64,000 nucleotides of DNA from Faecalibacterium sp. (lineage in GTDB: Bacteria > Bacillota > Clostridia > Oscillospirales > Ruminococcaceae): assembly GCA_029264955.1 (NCBI GenBank), contig JARHYC010000020.1:124001-188000 (forward strand). The letters run 5' to 3'. Below the pieces are notes generated by a model. That model saw only the letters and a program-made list of their open reading frames with translations. It had not been told where the DNA came from and searched no databases. Of the stretch, positions 23,830 through 32,279 are shown in pieces; positions within the stretch are counted from its first letter, which is position 1; each line of letters starts with the position of its first letter. The position numbers were made by a program, and so were the translations under genes.

Positions 23830-24726
23830 TTACTTATTTGCGTCCTGGAAGCCTTCGCCCACCAAGTCATTTGCCTCACATACCATCATAACCACACCAG
23901 GGTCCACACTGTTTACGGCATGGCGTACATGGTATACCTCGCTGTTTGAGCAAGCACAGTACAGCATTTCACGCGCTTCGCCTGTGTAGCTGCCGCGTGC
24001 TTGCACAATCGTTGCTCCACGACCGACATTTTCCGAAATAGCATCGGCGCAAGCCTGACCATGGTTGGTAATGGCGATAACCAGCTTGCCACCGCCGGCA
24101 CCGTACATGATTTTATCCATCACAAGGCTGTACGTCATGCAGGCAATCAGGCCATACAAAACAGCGTCCAAAGAACCGAACACCGGCCAGCCCATCAGGA
24201 TAATGACCGCATCCATAGCAACAGTTACCTGACCAAAGGACAGATGGGGATTCTTCTTTTTGATGGCTGCCACAATAAAATCGCTGCCGCCTGTATTGGA
24301 GCCGCGCATATAAATCAGGCCCAGACCGATACCAGCAAACACACCGGTAAACAAGCTGGCAAGCAGCGGATCCCCGCCATAAATGGGGAAGCGCGCCAGC
24401 ACACCGTCCATGATAATCGTGACCCAAATCAAGGTGCGCAGGCTGCGCAGAATATAGCGCTTGCCCAGCAGTGGGCCGCAAATTAAAATAATGGGAACAT
24501 TGATCGAAAAGCTCAACAAACCCAGCGGCACCTGAGGCAGAAATTCGCGGATCAGAAGTGCCATGCCGGTCACACCACCGGGGGCAAAGCCCGCATTTTC
24601 AGCAAAGGTATAAAAACCAATTCCAAACATCAAAGCGCCCAAAATATCATACAGATTATCTATCAGAAAATCTTTCCAGTTATCCGCGTCCCATTTCCAT
24701 GGCATCTTCCATACACACCCTTTCAT
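23830..24726 (-). CDS. YitT family membrane protein (DUF161/DUF2179)
   Basis: A 298-residue protein with five or six hydrophobic segments in the first 190 residues, including GFAPGGVTGMALL and RGSNTGGSDFIVAAIKKK, both typical of YitT. The C-terminal cytoplasmic DUF2179 domain (about 215-290) follows. Function in the cell is unknown; the family is widespread in Firmicutes. It lies 48 bp downstream of mgtE in the same direction and is probably cotranscribed with it. The start may be at 24726 or at an internal ATG at 24705, since no strong ribosome binding site decides. Confidence 0.88.
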   Translation of the reverse strand: MKGCVWKMPWKWDADNWKDFLIDNLYDILGALMFGIGFYTFAENAGFAPGGVTGMALLIREFLPQVPLGLLSFSINVPIILICGPLLGKRYILRSLRTLIWVTIIMDGVLARFPIYGGDPLLASLFTGVFAGIGLGLIYMRGSNTGGSDFIVAAIKKKNPHLSFGQVTVAMDAVIILMGWPVFGSLDAVLYGLIACMTYSLVMDKIMYGAGGGKLVIAITNHGQACADAISENVGRGATIVQARGSYTGEAREMLYCACSNSEVYHVRHAVNSVDPGVVMMVCEANDLVGEGFQDANK

Positions 24727-24774
24727 ACGCTATCTGGTGACGATGATTCTATCCTTGCTGCACAGACAACTGCG

Positions 24775-26397
24775 TTACGACAACATCCCGAACACTGTCA
24801 TTGCGATACGGAAGTACAGCAGCAAGCTGCAAGCATCCACAATAGTCGTAATGAAGGGAGAGGCCATCAGCGCAGGGTCCAGACCAATCTTCTTTGCCAG
24901 CAGCGGCAGTGCACCGCCTACCAGCTTTGCCAGCACAACCGCACAGAAAAGCGATAGGCTAACGGTGATTGCATAGCCGAACACATGTTCATACTGACCC
25001 GCATAGAAAACGCCGTACATCAGCAAAATGCGTGCGCCGTTGACGACACCCAAAATGGCACCAATGATGACAGCGATACGAAGTTCCTTATTCAGAACCT
25101 TCATAATATCGCTGGGGGTCACCTGATCCAGCGCCATACCACGAATCATTAGGGTACTGGTCTGGTTACCACAGTTACCGGCGGTATCCATCAGCATGGG
25201 CATGAAGGAAACCAGCAGCGGCATGGTAACAAACGCTGCTTCGTAATGGGTCGTGACCATACCGGTCACGGTAGCGGACAGCATCAAAATCAACAGCCAA
25301 GGCAAACGCTGTTTTGCCTGCTGCCAGACGGAAGTACCGAAGTAAGTTGCTTCTGCGTCTTCAGTCATAATAGCAGCCATCTTGTGCATATCCTCGGTGG
25401 ATTCCTGGGTCAAAACGTCCACTGCATCGTCGATGGTAACAATACCGACCATCATCCCTTCTGCATCCAGAACCGGCATCGCGGTCAGGTCGTAGCGCTG
25501 CATCTCACGAGCAACATCTTCCTGGTCATCGGTGACACGGACGCAAATCACATTGTCATCCATCAGCTCGGTAATAGGGGTGTCAAACTGGGACAGCAGC
25601 AAATCCTTTGCGGAAACAACACCCAGCAGGCGGTTCTTTTCCACAACATAGCTGGTGTATACCGTTTCGGCGTTCTCGCCCTGCTCACGAATGGCAGCAA
25701 TGGCTTCACGCACCGTCATATTTTCTTTCAGCCGGACATACTCCAGCGTCATGATCGAGCCTGCGCTGCTTTCCGGATAGCGCAGCAGCTTGTTCAGGCT
25801 GTCACGGGTTTCCTTGCTGGATTTTGCCAGCACGCGCTTTACAACAGCTGCGGGCATATCTTCCAGCAGGTCAGCCGCATCGTCCAGGCTCATTTCTTCC
25901 AATGCGCCTACCAGCTCAGTATCCGAGAAGGCTTCTACCAAATCGGTACGGGCTTTATCCGACATATAGGCAAAGGCTTCCGCTGCAACCTCTTTTTTCA
26001 GCAGACGGAAAATTACCAGACGGTTGTTTTCGTCCAGCTCTTCCAACAGCTCTGCCAAGTCAACGGGGTTTTCTTCCTCCGTTGCTTCCCGCAGATCCAG
26101 ATACTGCTTTTTCATCAACAGCTTCAGAATCTGAGACTTTGTCAGACGCTCACGATCATCGGGTTCTTCTTCGTGTTTTTCCTCCCACTCCGCCTGCTGG
26201 ATATCATCGCGGATATCCTCCAAGGTTTCCGCAATGTCTTCTTCCAGCGCTACCTTGATTTCAGGCGCCAGATCCTCAGGCAATTCTTCGGGCGGCAGCT
26301 GGGGTAAATCTGCCTCGTTGGTTTCGGTCGGGGTGGGGATGCGCTCGCGTGCCAGATCTTCAATCTGGTTAATGGTTTCTTTCTTCTGCTTTTCCAT
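24775..26397 (-). CDS. mgtE: Magnesium transporter MgtE
   Basis: 540 residues: an acidic N-terminal extension (about 1-85), the superhelical MgtE N domain (about 90-205), a CBS pair (about 210-330, with SAGSIMT at its entry) and five transmembrane helices in the last 180 residues. In this family the cytosolic domains bind Mg2+ and close the channel when Mg2+ is high. The ATG at 26397 has AGGAGG 8 bp upstream; the longer frame uses a TTG inside the ribosome binding region. A 255-nt structured leader precedes it, and I do not recognise the ykoK/M-box in it. Confidence 0.93.
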   Translation of the reverse strand: MEKQKKETINQIEDLARERIPTPTETNEADLPQLPPEELPEDLAPEIKVALEEDIAETLEDIRDDIQQAEWEEKHEEEPDDRERLTKSQILKLLMKKQYLDLREATEEENPVDLAELLEELDENNRLVIFRLLKKEVAAEAFAYMSDKARTDLVEAFSDTELVGALEEMSLDDAADLLEDMPAAVVKRVLAKSSKETRDSLNKLLRYPESSAGSIMTLEYVRLKENMTVREAIAAIREQGENAETVYTSYVVEKNRLLGVVSAKDLLLSQFDTPITELMDDNVICVRVTDDQEDVAREMQRYDLTAMPVLDAEGMMVGIVTIDDAVDVLTQESTEDMHKMAAIMTEDAEATYFGTSVWQQAKQRLPWLLILMLSATVTGMVTTHYEAAFVTMPLLVSFMPMLMDTAGNCGNQTSTLMIRGMALDQVTPSDIMKVLNKELRIAVIIGAILGVVNGARILLMYGVFYAGQYEHVFGYAITVSLSLFCAVVLAKLVGGALPLLAKKIGLDPALMASPFITTIVDACSLLLYFRIAMTVFGMLS

Positions 26398-26652
26398 GGG
26401 CAATTCCTCCTTTTACATATTGGGAGGTATCCGGCAGAAAACAAAAAGCGCACAGCCCATCACCGCTTTTCAGCCGCAATAAACCGTGCCCCATTTTGCC
26501 GCAAACTCGCAATCTTACACTGCGGCTCTCCGGTAAAATAAGGTGTACGCATTCTTGCTGTTTTTCCTGCCAGACACACTGGCTTGCGGACTATGATCAG
26601 GGTCCATAAAAATGCGTTCACCTCCTGCAATTACTTCATAAAAATCCAGTCC
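26398..26652 (-). promoter_or_regulatory. Long structured leader of mgtE with small ORFs
   Basis: Between the promoter start site (about 26652) and the mgtE ATG lie about 255 nt. A 13-bp stem (26541-26553 with 26611-26623, one mismatch) includes part of an AGGAGG (26621-26626). Within it is the hairpin GCCAG/CTGGC (about 26569-26583), and after it a GCCGCA/TGCGGC hairpin (26499-26526). Overlapping short frames are present: GTG at 26621 to TGA at 26460 (53 codons), ATG at 26606 (30 codons), and a 14-codon frame overlapping the first by TGATG that ends 17 bp before mgtE. Confidence 0.6.
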
Positions 26653-26658
26653 TTAGTT

Positions 26659-26687
26659 ATTGTAACACCCGCTTTTTATTGGGTCAA
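26659..26687 (-). promoter_or_regulatory. Promoter of mgtE
   Basis: TTGACC (26682-26687) and TACAAT (26659-26664) on the minus strand with a 17-bp spacer. Confidence 0.8.
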
Positions 26688-26771
26688 CCCCGCACGGAAC
26701 AGATTTTGTTTTCCACTGATTTTGATTTTTCCGTGGAAAACTTTCCGCTTCGATCGCCCGCAAACATAGCC

Positions 26772-27449
26772 TTAAATATTTGCCTGACTGCGAAGCCTAT
26801 CCATCTTTTGATCCAGTTCCATACAGTTCTGGGCGCACAAAAGCAACTCCTGCTGCATCTCTGCAGTAAACTCTGTTCCCTTTTTATAGCGCAGCTGGTG
26901 TTCCAAAGATGCCCAACAGTCCATCGCAATCGTTCGCAGCTGAATTTCCACCTTCATCATGCGTTTTTCCTTTTCCAAAAAAATAGGAATTTCCACAATC
27001 AGATGCAAGCTGCGGTATCCATTTGGTTTCGGATTTGCAATATAATCCTTCATCTCAATCAGGGAAATGTCATCCTGATTGAGCAGCGCTTCTGCTAAGG
27101 TATAAGCGTCCTTTACAAAGGAACATACCACTCGTATGCCGGCAATATCATTCAAGTTCTCTTCCATGGATTCCACGCTGACCGGCATCTTCTTACGCTC
27201 CAATTTTTCGATGATACTGGGCAGCGATTTTAGGCGGGACTTAATGCTGTTAATGGGATTGCGGTCATTCTGCAGAGAGGACTCCTCGTCCAGCACTTCA
27301 AACTTGGTCTGCACCTCCTTGATGGCACAGCGATAATAAGACATCAGCCGACGAAATTCCAGTGTACGGCTGCGGGTCCATTCCAGACGCTCGATTTCCG
27401 CTTCTGACAAAGTTTCATTTTTATCTTTTCCTCGAATAATCGTTTCCAT
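26772..27449 (-). CDS. Small alarmone synthetase, RelQ/YjbM type (ppGpp synthetase)
   Basis: 225 residues with a single RelA/SpoT synthetase domain and no hydrolase, TGS or ACT domain. Recognisable parts are the ATP-binding SIKSRLKSLPSIIEKLERK, the NPKPNGYRSLHL substrate loop with its conserved Tyr, and EIQLRTIAMDCWASLEHQL. It makes (p)ppGpp or pGpp from ATP and GTP or GDP. AAGGAGATGCC precedes the ATG. Downstream at 26709-26740 is an inverted pair of DnaA-box-like 9-mers rather than a normal terminator, then the mgtE promoter. Confidence 0.92.
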   Translation of the reverse strand: METIIRGKDKNETLSEAEIERLEWTRSRTLEFRRLMSYYRCAIKEVQTKFEVLDEESSLQNDRNPINSIKSRLKSLPSIIEKLERKKMPVSVESMEENLNDIAGIRVVCSFVKDAYTLAEALLNQDDISLIEMKDYIANPKPNGYRSLHLIVEIPIFLEKEKRMMKVEIQLRTIAMDCWASLEHQLRYKKGTEFTAEMQQELLLCAQNCMELDQKMDRLRSQANI

Positions 27450-27844
27450 GGCATCTCCTTATGTGAACAGCGCATCTACGCCGATTTTTTATCATTTTTT
27501 GCATTGTGTTGCGTACTTTAACGCGGTGTTGAACATCCAGAACTATTCAACAAAAAAAGACAGTCCTTTCTTTATTGTAACGGAAAGGACTGCCTTTTTC
27601 AATTTATTTGCCAAAAAAACACCTCCCGATTGCCCGTTGCAGCAAAAGGGAGGCTAAAAACGATATTCGTTTTTTCCGTCGGCAAGATTTCCGTAAAAGC
27701 GGATCTTATGCAGACGTTGAAGCAAGGTATCCGCACACGGACCTTATGCTTCTGGTACGAGCTTGTCGTACTCTCAAGGGCCCTCACGGGCGCTTTTGGT
27801 ATTTTATGCGCTCAGCCTGCCGGGATGAACCAGAATCCTTCGTG
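27450..27844. other. Non-coding interval upstream of relQ
   Basis: Holds a terminator hairpin (27562-27591) and a second, shorter hairpin with T-tract on the minus strand (about 27656-27676, AAAACGA/TCGTTTT). Two loosely open frames on the plus strand (from 27608 and 27630) have no ribosome binding site and overlap each other, so I do not call them genes. Confidence 0.45.
27552..27598. terminator. Terminator hairpin between the nifJ 3' region and relQ
   Basis: A 9-bp stem (27562-27570 with 27583-27591) has A7 on one side and TTTTT on the other, so it can act in both directions. On the minus strand it insulates relQ from nifJ read-through. Confidence 0.7.
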
Positions 27845-28031
27845 CTGCTCTCTCCGCGCGATCAGAACAGAGCTGCGATTGGATTTCGTTTTATTACCGA
27901 GGTATCACGCGTAAAATCATAGTTTGACGGTTCGCTCCGCGCGATCAGAATCGAACTGTCATTTTATGCGGCAGGGGGATACAGCGTACCCAGCGAATCC
28001 GCGCGATCAGAACCAACTGGGTTTGCTGTAT
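27845..28031. repeat. Three hairpins sharing a 15-bp loop, downstream of nifJ
   Basis: TCCGCGCGATCAGAA is repeated exactly at 27853-27867, 27936-27950 and 27998-28012. Each copy is in the loop of an unrelated stem: GCTCT/AGAGC around the first, a 10-bp stem (27925-27934 with 27952-27961) around the second, and CCCAG plus ATACAGC stems (27979-27993 with 28017-28031) around the third. On the minus strand they form the 3' untranslated region of nifJ. Confidence 0.75.
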
Positions 28032-28060
28032 CAACTGCACACCTTTTGTCCTAAGACAAA

Positions 28061-31000
28061 TTACTTATACAGGTCAACCAGACGAGTCAGGTGCTCGTAG
28101 CGTGCCTCAGCAGCCTTCTGGTTACGATCGAACAGTTCCTGTGCACGATCGGGGAAGGCACGGCTCAGACGGCTGTAACGAGTCTCCGTTGCCAGGAAGT
28201 CCTGGTACTTGTCGTAGCTGCCGGGCTTGCTGGTCAGGGTGAACGGATTCTTGCCCTGTGCCTTCAGTGCCGGGTTGAAGGTGAACAGGTTCCAGTAACC
28301 AGCCTCAACTGCCTTCTTCATCTCGTTCTGGCAGTTGGTCATGCCGCCCTTAATACCATGCAGCTCGCAAGGTGCATAGCCGATGATCAGGGACGGGCCG
28401 GGGTAAGCCTCAGCCTCTGCGATAGCCTTGACAGCCTGGGTCATGTTAGCGCCCAGAGCGATCTGTGCAACGTAGATATAGCCGTAGGTCATGCAGATCT
28501 CAGACAGGCTCTTCTTGCTGATTTCCTTACCAGCAGCAGCGAACTGGCAAACCTCACCGATATTGGAAGCCTTGGAAGCCTGTCCGCCGGTGTTGGAGTA
28601 CATCTCGGTATCGAAGACCATCACGTTGACGTCCTCACCGGAAGCCAGAACGTGGTCCAGACCGCCGTAACCGATGTCGTATGCCCAGCCGTCACCGCCG
28701 AAGATCCAGACGGACTTCTTGGAGATGTACTGCTTCTCAGTCAGGATTTCCTTAGCCAGAGCATTGCCGGAAGCTGCCAGCTTCTCCAGCTCAGCAGTGA
28801 TTGCCTTTGCGGGCTCATCATTTGCCTTGGTGTTGTTCTTGGTAGCGATGTACTGCTCATATGCTTCCTTGTAGGATGCAGGAGCAGTTTCATCAGCTGC
28901 GATCTCTGCCATACGCTTAATCAGATTCTCGCGGATGGTCTTCTGGCCCAGGTACATACCCAGACCGTGCTGTGCGTTATCCTCGAACAGGGAGTTGCAC
29001 CATGCGGGACCGTGACCGGAATCCTTGTTGACAGTGTAGGGAGAGATTGCTGCGGTACCGCCCCAGATGGAGGAGCAGCCGGTAGCGTTGGAAATGTACA
29101 TCTTCTCACCAAACAGCTGAGTGATCAGACGTGCATAGCTGGTCTCGGCACAGCCGGCGCAGGAGCCAGAGAACTCCAGCAGGGGCTGGTTGAACTGAGA
29201 ACCGATAACCGTGTCATCCGCAAAGCGGGTAGGCTTCTTGGAGATGTTGGCAACGCAGTAGTCGAAGACTTCCTGCTGATCTGCCTGGCTCTCCTGCGGC
29301 TGCATGGTGATAGCCTTGGTGGGGCAAACGGTAACACACTCGCCACAGCCCATGCAGTCCAGCGGAGAAACAGCCATAACGAACTTGTAGTCGTTAGCAG
29401 GCTTGTTGTCGCGGCAGGTGATCTGCTTGGGTGCGTTTGCCAGCTCCTCAGCGGTCAGCTGGAAGGGACGGATGGTAGCGTGAGAGCAAACAAAAGCACA
29501 CTGGTTACAGCCAACACACTTCTCTGCTTCCCAAGCGGGAACGGTAACAGCGATACCACGCTTTTCATAAGCGGATGCGCCCTGCTCCCACTCGCCGTCG
29601 GGGTTCTTGCTGAATGCAGAAACCGGCAGGCTGTCGCCGTCCATGCGAGCGATAGGCTCGGTAACCTCGCGAATCTGCTTGACCAGTTCGGGTGCGCCCT
29701 GCAGCTCTGCGGGTGCAGGATCAGCAGCCGGGTTGGACCAATCTGCGGGGATTTCTACCTTGTGGATCGCTTCCAGACCAGCGTCGATAGCCTTCCAGTT
29801 CATCTCGACAACTTCCTGGCCCTTCTTGCCGTAGGACTTCTCAGCTGCCTTCTTCATGAAGGTAACAGCGTCGTCGATGGGCATGACGTCAGCCAGCTTG
29901 AAGAATGCGGACTGCAGGATGGTATTGGTGCGCTTGCCCATACCAATCTCGATTGCCTTGTCGATAGCATTGATGGTGTACAGCTGAATGTTGTTGTCAG
30001 CAATGTACTTCTTAGCAGCAGCGTTCAGGTGCTGGCTCAGCTCTTCATCTGTCCACTGGCAGTTTACCATAAAGATACCGCCGGGCTTAACGTCCTGCAC
30101 CATCTTGATGCCCTGGTTGATGTAAGAAGGAGTATGGCAAGCAACAAAGTCAGCCTGGTTGATGTAGTAGGGGCTGTGGATCGGGTTGTCACCGAAACGC
30201 AGGTGGCTGATGGTTACGCCGCCGGTCTTCTTGGAGTCATACTGGAAGTATGCCTGAACATACTTATCCGTGTGGTCACCGATGATCTTAACGGAGTTCT
30301 TGTTTGCGCCAACGGTGCCGTCGCCGCCCAGACCCCAGAACTTGCACTCCTTGGTGCCCTTTGCTGCGGTGATGGGTGCGGGCTTGACCTCAGGCAGGGA
30401 CAGGAAAGTCACGTCATCAGTGATGCCCAGGGTGAAACGTGCCTTAGGCTCGTCCTTAGCCAGCTCAGCAAACAGAGCGAAGATAGAGGACGGGGGCGTA
30501 TCCTTGCTGCCCAGACCATAACGGCCGCCGGTCAGAACGATGTCGTTCAGGCCAGCCTCACGCAGGGTAGCAGCAACATCCAGGTACAGGGGCTCGCCCA
30601 GAGAGCCAGGCTCCTTGGTGCGATCCAGCACTGCAACCTTCTTAGCGGTAGCAGGCAGAACCTTCAGCAGGTGCTTTGCAGACCAGGGACGGAACAGGCG
30701 AACCTTGATCAGGCCGACCTTCTCACCCTTTGCCACCAAGTAATCGATGACTTCCTCTGCCACATCGCAGATAGAACCCATAGCGATGATGACACGCTCT
30801 GCGTCAGGTGCACCGTGGTAGTTGAACAGATCGTAGTTGGTACCCAGCTTCTCGTTGACCTTGCCCATGTACTTTTCGACAACTGCGGGCAGAGCATTGT
30901 AAGCGGAGTTGCAAGCCTCACGATGCTGGAAGAAAACGTCGCCGTTTTCGTGAGAACCACGCATCTTGGGGTGCTCGGGGTTCAGTGCCTTGTTACGGAA

Positions 31001-31606
31001 GTCCTCAACGGCCTCCATGTTGCACATTTCTTTCAGATCCGCGTAATCCCACTTTTCGATCTTCTGGTATTCGTGAGAAGTACGGAAACCATCGAAGAAG
31101 TTAACAAAGGGTACACGGCCTTCGATTGCTGCCAGGTGAGCAACAGGGGACAGGTCCATGACTTCCTGCACGGAACCTTCAGCCAGCATTGCGAAGCCGG
31201 TCTGACGGACAGCCATAACGTCGCTGTGGTCACCGAAGATGTTCAGGGACTGAGTAGCAACGGTACGTGCAGAAACGTGGAAAACGCTGGGCAGCATTTC
31301 GCCGGCAATCTTGTACATGTTGGGGATCATCAGCAGCAGGCCCTGAGATGCGGTAAAGGTAGTGGTGATAGCACCAGCACCCAGAGAGCCGTGAACGGCA
31401 CCTGCAGCACCGCCCTCAGACTCCATCTCAACAACCTTAACCTGGTTGCCGAAGATGTTCTTCTGGCCGGCAGCAGACCACTGATCACAGAAGTCTGCCA
31501 TAGGAGAAGACGGGGTAATGGGATAGATGGCAGCTACGTCGGTAAAGGCGTATGCTACATGAGCAGCAGCGGTATTGCCATCCATGGTTTGCTTTGCTCT
31601 AGGCAT
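28061..31606 (-). CDS. nifJ: Pyruvate:ferredoxin (flavodoxin) oxidoreductase
   Basis: A 1181-residue homodimeric-type PFOR. Domains run in order: pyrimidine-binding domain with YPITPSSPMAD near the N-terminus, transketolase C-terminal-like domain, gamma domain, a two-cluster ferredoxin domain (CVGCNQCAFVCSH and CMGCGECVTVCP), then the TPP-binding domain with GCSSIWGG, GDGWAYDIGYGGLDH and the metal-binding DTEMYSNTGGQ. It oxidises pyruvate to acetyl-CoA and CO2 while reducing ferredoxin. The ATG at 31606 has GGAGGAAGAAC upstream; the extra 42 codons of the longer frame translate the hairpin leader. Promoter at 31747-31775. Confidence 0.97.
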   Translation of the reverse strand: MPRAKQTMDGNTAAAHVAYAFTDVAAIYPITPSSPMADFCDQWSAAGQKNIFGNQVKVVEMESEGGAAGAVHGSLGAGAITTTFTASQGLLLMIPNMYKIAGEMLPSVFHVSARTVATQSLNIFGDHSDVMAVRQTGFAMLAEGSVQEVMDLSPVAHLAAIEGRVPFVNFFDGFRTSHEYQKIEKWDYADLKEMCNMEAVEDFRNKALNPEHPKMRGSHENGDVFFQHREACNSAYNALPAVVEKYMGKVNEKLGTNYDLFNYHGAPDAERVIIAMGSICDVAEEVIDYLVAKGEKVGLIKVRLFRPWSAKHLLKVLPATAKKVAVLDRTKEPGSLGEPLYLDVAATLREAGLNDIVLTGGRYGLGSKDTPPSSIFALFAELAKDEPKARFTLGITDDVTFLSLPEVKPAPITAAKGTKECKFWGLGGDGTVGANKNSVKIIGDHTDKYVQAYFQYDSKKTGGVTISHLRFGDNPIHSPYYINQADFVACHTPSYINQGIKMVQDVKPGGIFMVNCQWTDEELSQHLNAAAKKYIADNNIQLYTINAIDKAIEIGMGKRTNTILQSAFFKLADVMPIDDAVTFMKKAAEKSYGKKGQEVVEMNWKAIDAGLEAIHKVEIPADWSNPAADPAPAELQGAPELVKQIREVTEPIARMDGDSLPVSAFSKNPDGEWEQGASAYEKRGIAVTVPAWEAEKCVGCNQCAFVCSHATIRPFQLTAEELANAPKQITCRDNKPANDYKFVMAVSPLDCMGCGECVTVCPTKAITMQPQESQADQQEVFDYCVANISKKPTRFADDTVIGSQFNQPLLEFSGSCAGCAETSYARLITQLFGEKMYISNATGCSSIWGGTAAISPYTVNKDSGHGPAWCNSLFEDNAQHGLGMYLGQKTIRENLIKRMAEIAADETAPASYKEAYEQYIATKNNTKANDEPAKAITAELEKLAASGNALAKEILTEKQYISKKSVWIFGGDGWAYDIGYGGLDHVLASGEDVNVMVFDTEMYSNTGGQASKASNIGEVCQFAAAGKEISKKSLSEICMTYGYIYVAQIALGANMTQAVKAIAEAEAYPGPSLIIGYAPCELHGIKGGMTNCQNEMKKAVEAGYWNLFTFNPALKAQGKNPFTLTSKPGSYDKYQDFLATETRYSRLSRAFPDRAQELFDRNQKAAEARYEHLTRLVDLYK

Positions 31607-31619
31607 TGTTCTTCCTCCA

Positions 31620-31723
31620 TTTAGATTTTTATTTTTTAATATAGTCATGCCTTCTGGGGGAGTTCCCCCGGGAGCCTCCCCCCTGAAAGGCCCCATTTTC
31701 CCTAAAAAATGGCGCACTTTCAG
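31620..31723 (-). promoter_or_regulatory. Hairpin-rich leader of nifJ
   Basis: A two-part stem (CTGAAAG with CTTTCAG at 31683-31689 and 31717-31723, enclosing CCATTTT/AAAATGG) is followed toward the gene by tandem GC hairpins (GGGAG/CTCCC and GGGGG/CCCCC with loops of 1-4, about 31655-31682). Then comes an AT-rich stretch before the ribosome binding site. It may stabilise this highly expressed mRNA or regulate it. Confidence 0.5.
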
Positions 31724-31746
31724 TAAAGGCACTTTGGCTTATACCT

Positions 31747-31775
31747 ATTCTAACAAAATGTAGTGCGCTTGTAAA
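31747..31775 (-). promoter_or_regulatory. Promoter of nifJ
   Basis: TTTACA (31770-31775) and TAGAAT (31747-31752) on the minus strand with a 17-bp spacer and a TG-N extension before the -10. Confidence 0.75.
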
Positions 31776-32134
31776 CGTGCCGTATTCGGAAAAAAGTGAC
31801 AAGATTTGATAATTAAACCAGACAATCTGTACAAATCCACAAAAGAATAATTGTATCTTTTTTACACACCACACCTTTTTGAGCAATTTGTATAGTTTTG
31901 ATTATTTTTTTCGTCATTACGCACATTTTAAGAAAATACAGAACATTCCATATTTCTTTTTCATTCTTTTTTTCATCTTTTGAAAAGAAGAAAAAAAGAA
32001 GTATATTCGTTCTTTTTTCTTTTTCCGCGTCTTTTTTCCAAATTTTCTACAACGGAAATCCTTTTCAGGCTTTTTTCGCAGTGATATGACCAAGATGTTT
32101 AGATTGATTTTTGAAATCTTGTCATTTTCGTCAA
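31776..32134. other. Very AT-rich interval without genes
   Basis: About 360 bp rich in A and T runs, with an A/G-to-T/C inverted repeat at about 31980-32025. No open frame with a ribosome binding site is seen. Base composition is far below that of the coding regions. Confidence 0.5.
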
Positions 32135-32163
32135 TTTACAAGAGAACGCCTAATCGTTATAAT
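32135..32163 (+). promoter_or_regulatory. Promoter of the CaCA antiporter gene
   Basis: TTTACA (32135-32140) and TATAAT (32158-32163) with a 17-bp spacer. The start site should be near 32170. Confidence 0.8.
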
Positions 32164-32172
32164 GATTAAGTT

Positions 32173-32201
32173 ACAGGGCGCACAGCGCCCTGTGCTTTTT
32201 T
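32173..32201 (+). terminator. Terminator-like hairpin at the 5' end of the CaCA transcript
   Basis: A perfect 9-bp GC stem (32173-32181 with 32185-32193) with a 3-nt loop, then GC and six T. It starts only a few bases after the expected start site of the promoter at 32135-32163 and lies 79 bp before the gene. Confidence 0.6.
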
Positions 32202-32279
32202 ATGTATTCTTTTTTCGCCTAGCCAAGTAAAAAAGAGTGTTCGTTCGTTATCACTATAAAACAAACAGGAGGATTTCCT

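Noticed and set aside
26398-26652. M-box (ykoK) riboswitch before mgtE
   Set aside because: I looked for the conserved M-box core and could not find it; the leader is therefore listed as unrecognised.
27608-27922. Two overlapping plus-strand frames of about 100 codons in the nifJ-relQ gap
   Set aside because: No ribosome binding site, different frames open over the same hairpin repeats, and no recognisable domain.
28091-31624. 1177-codon plus-strand frame opposite nifJ
   Set aside because: It mirrors the codon bias of nifJ; the translation has no recognisable domain, and the minus strand has all PFOR motifs.
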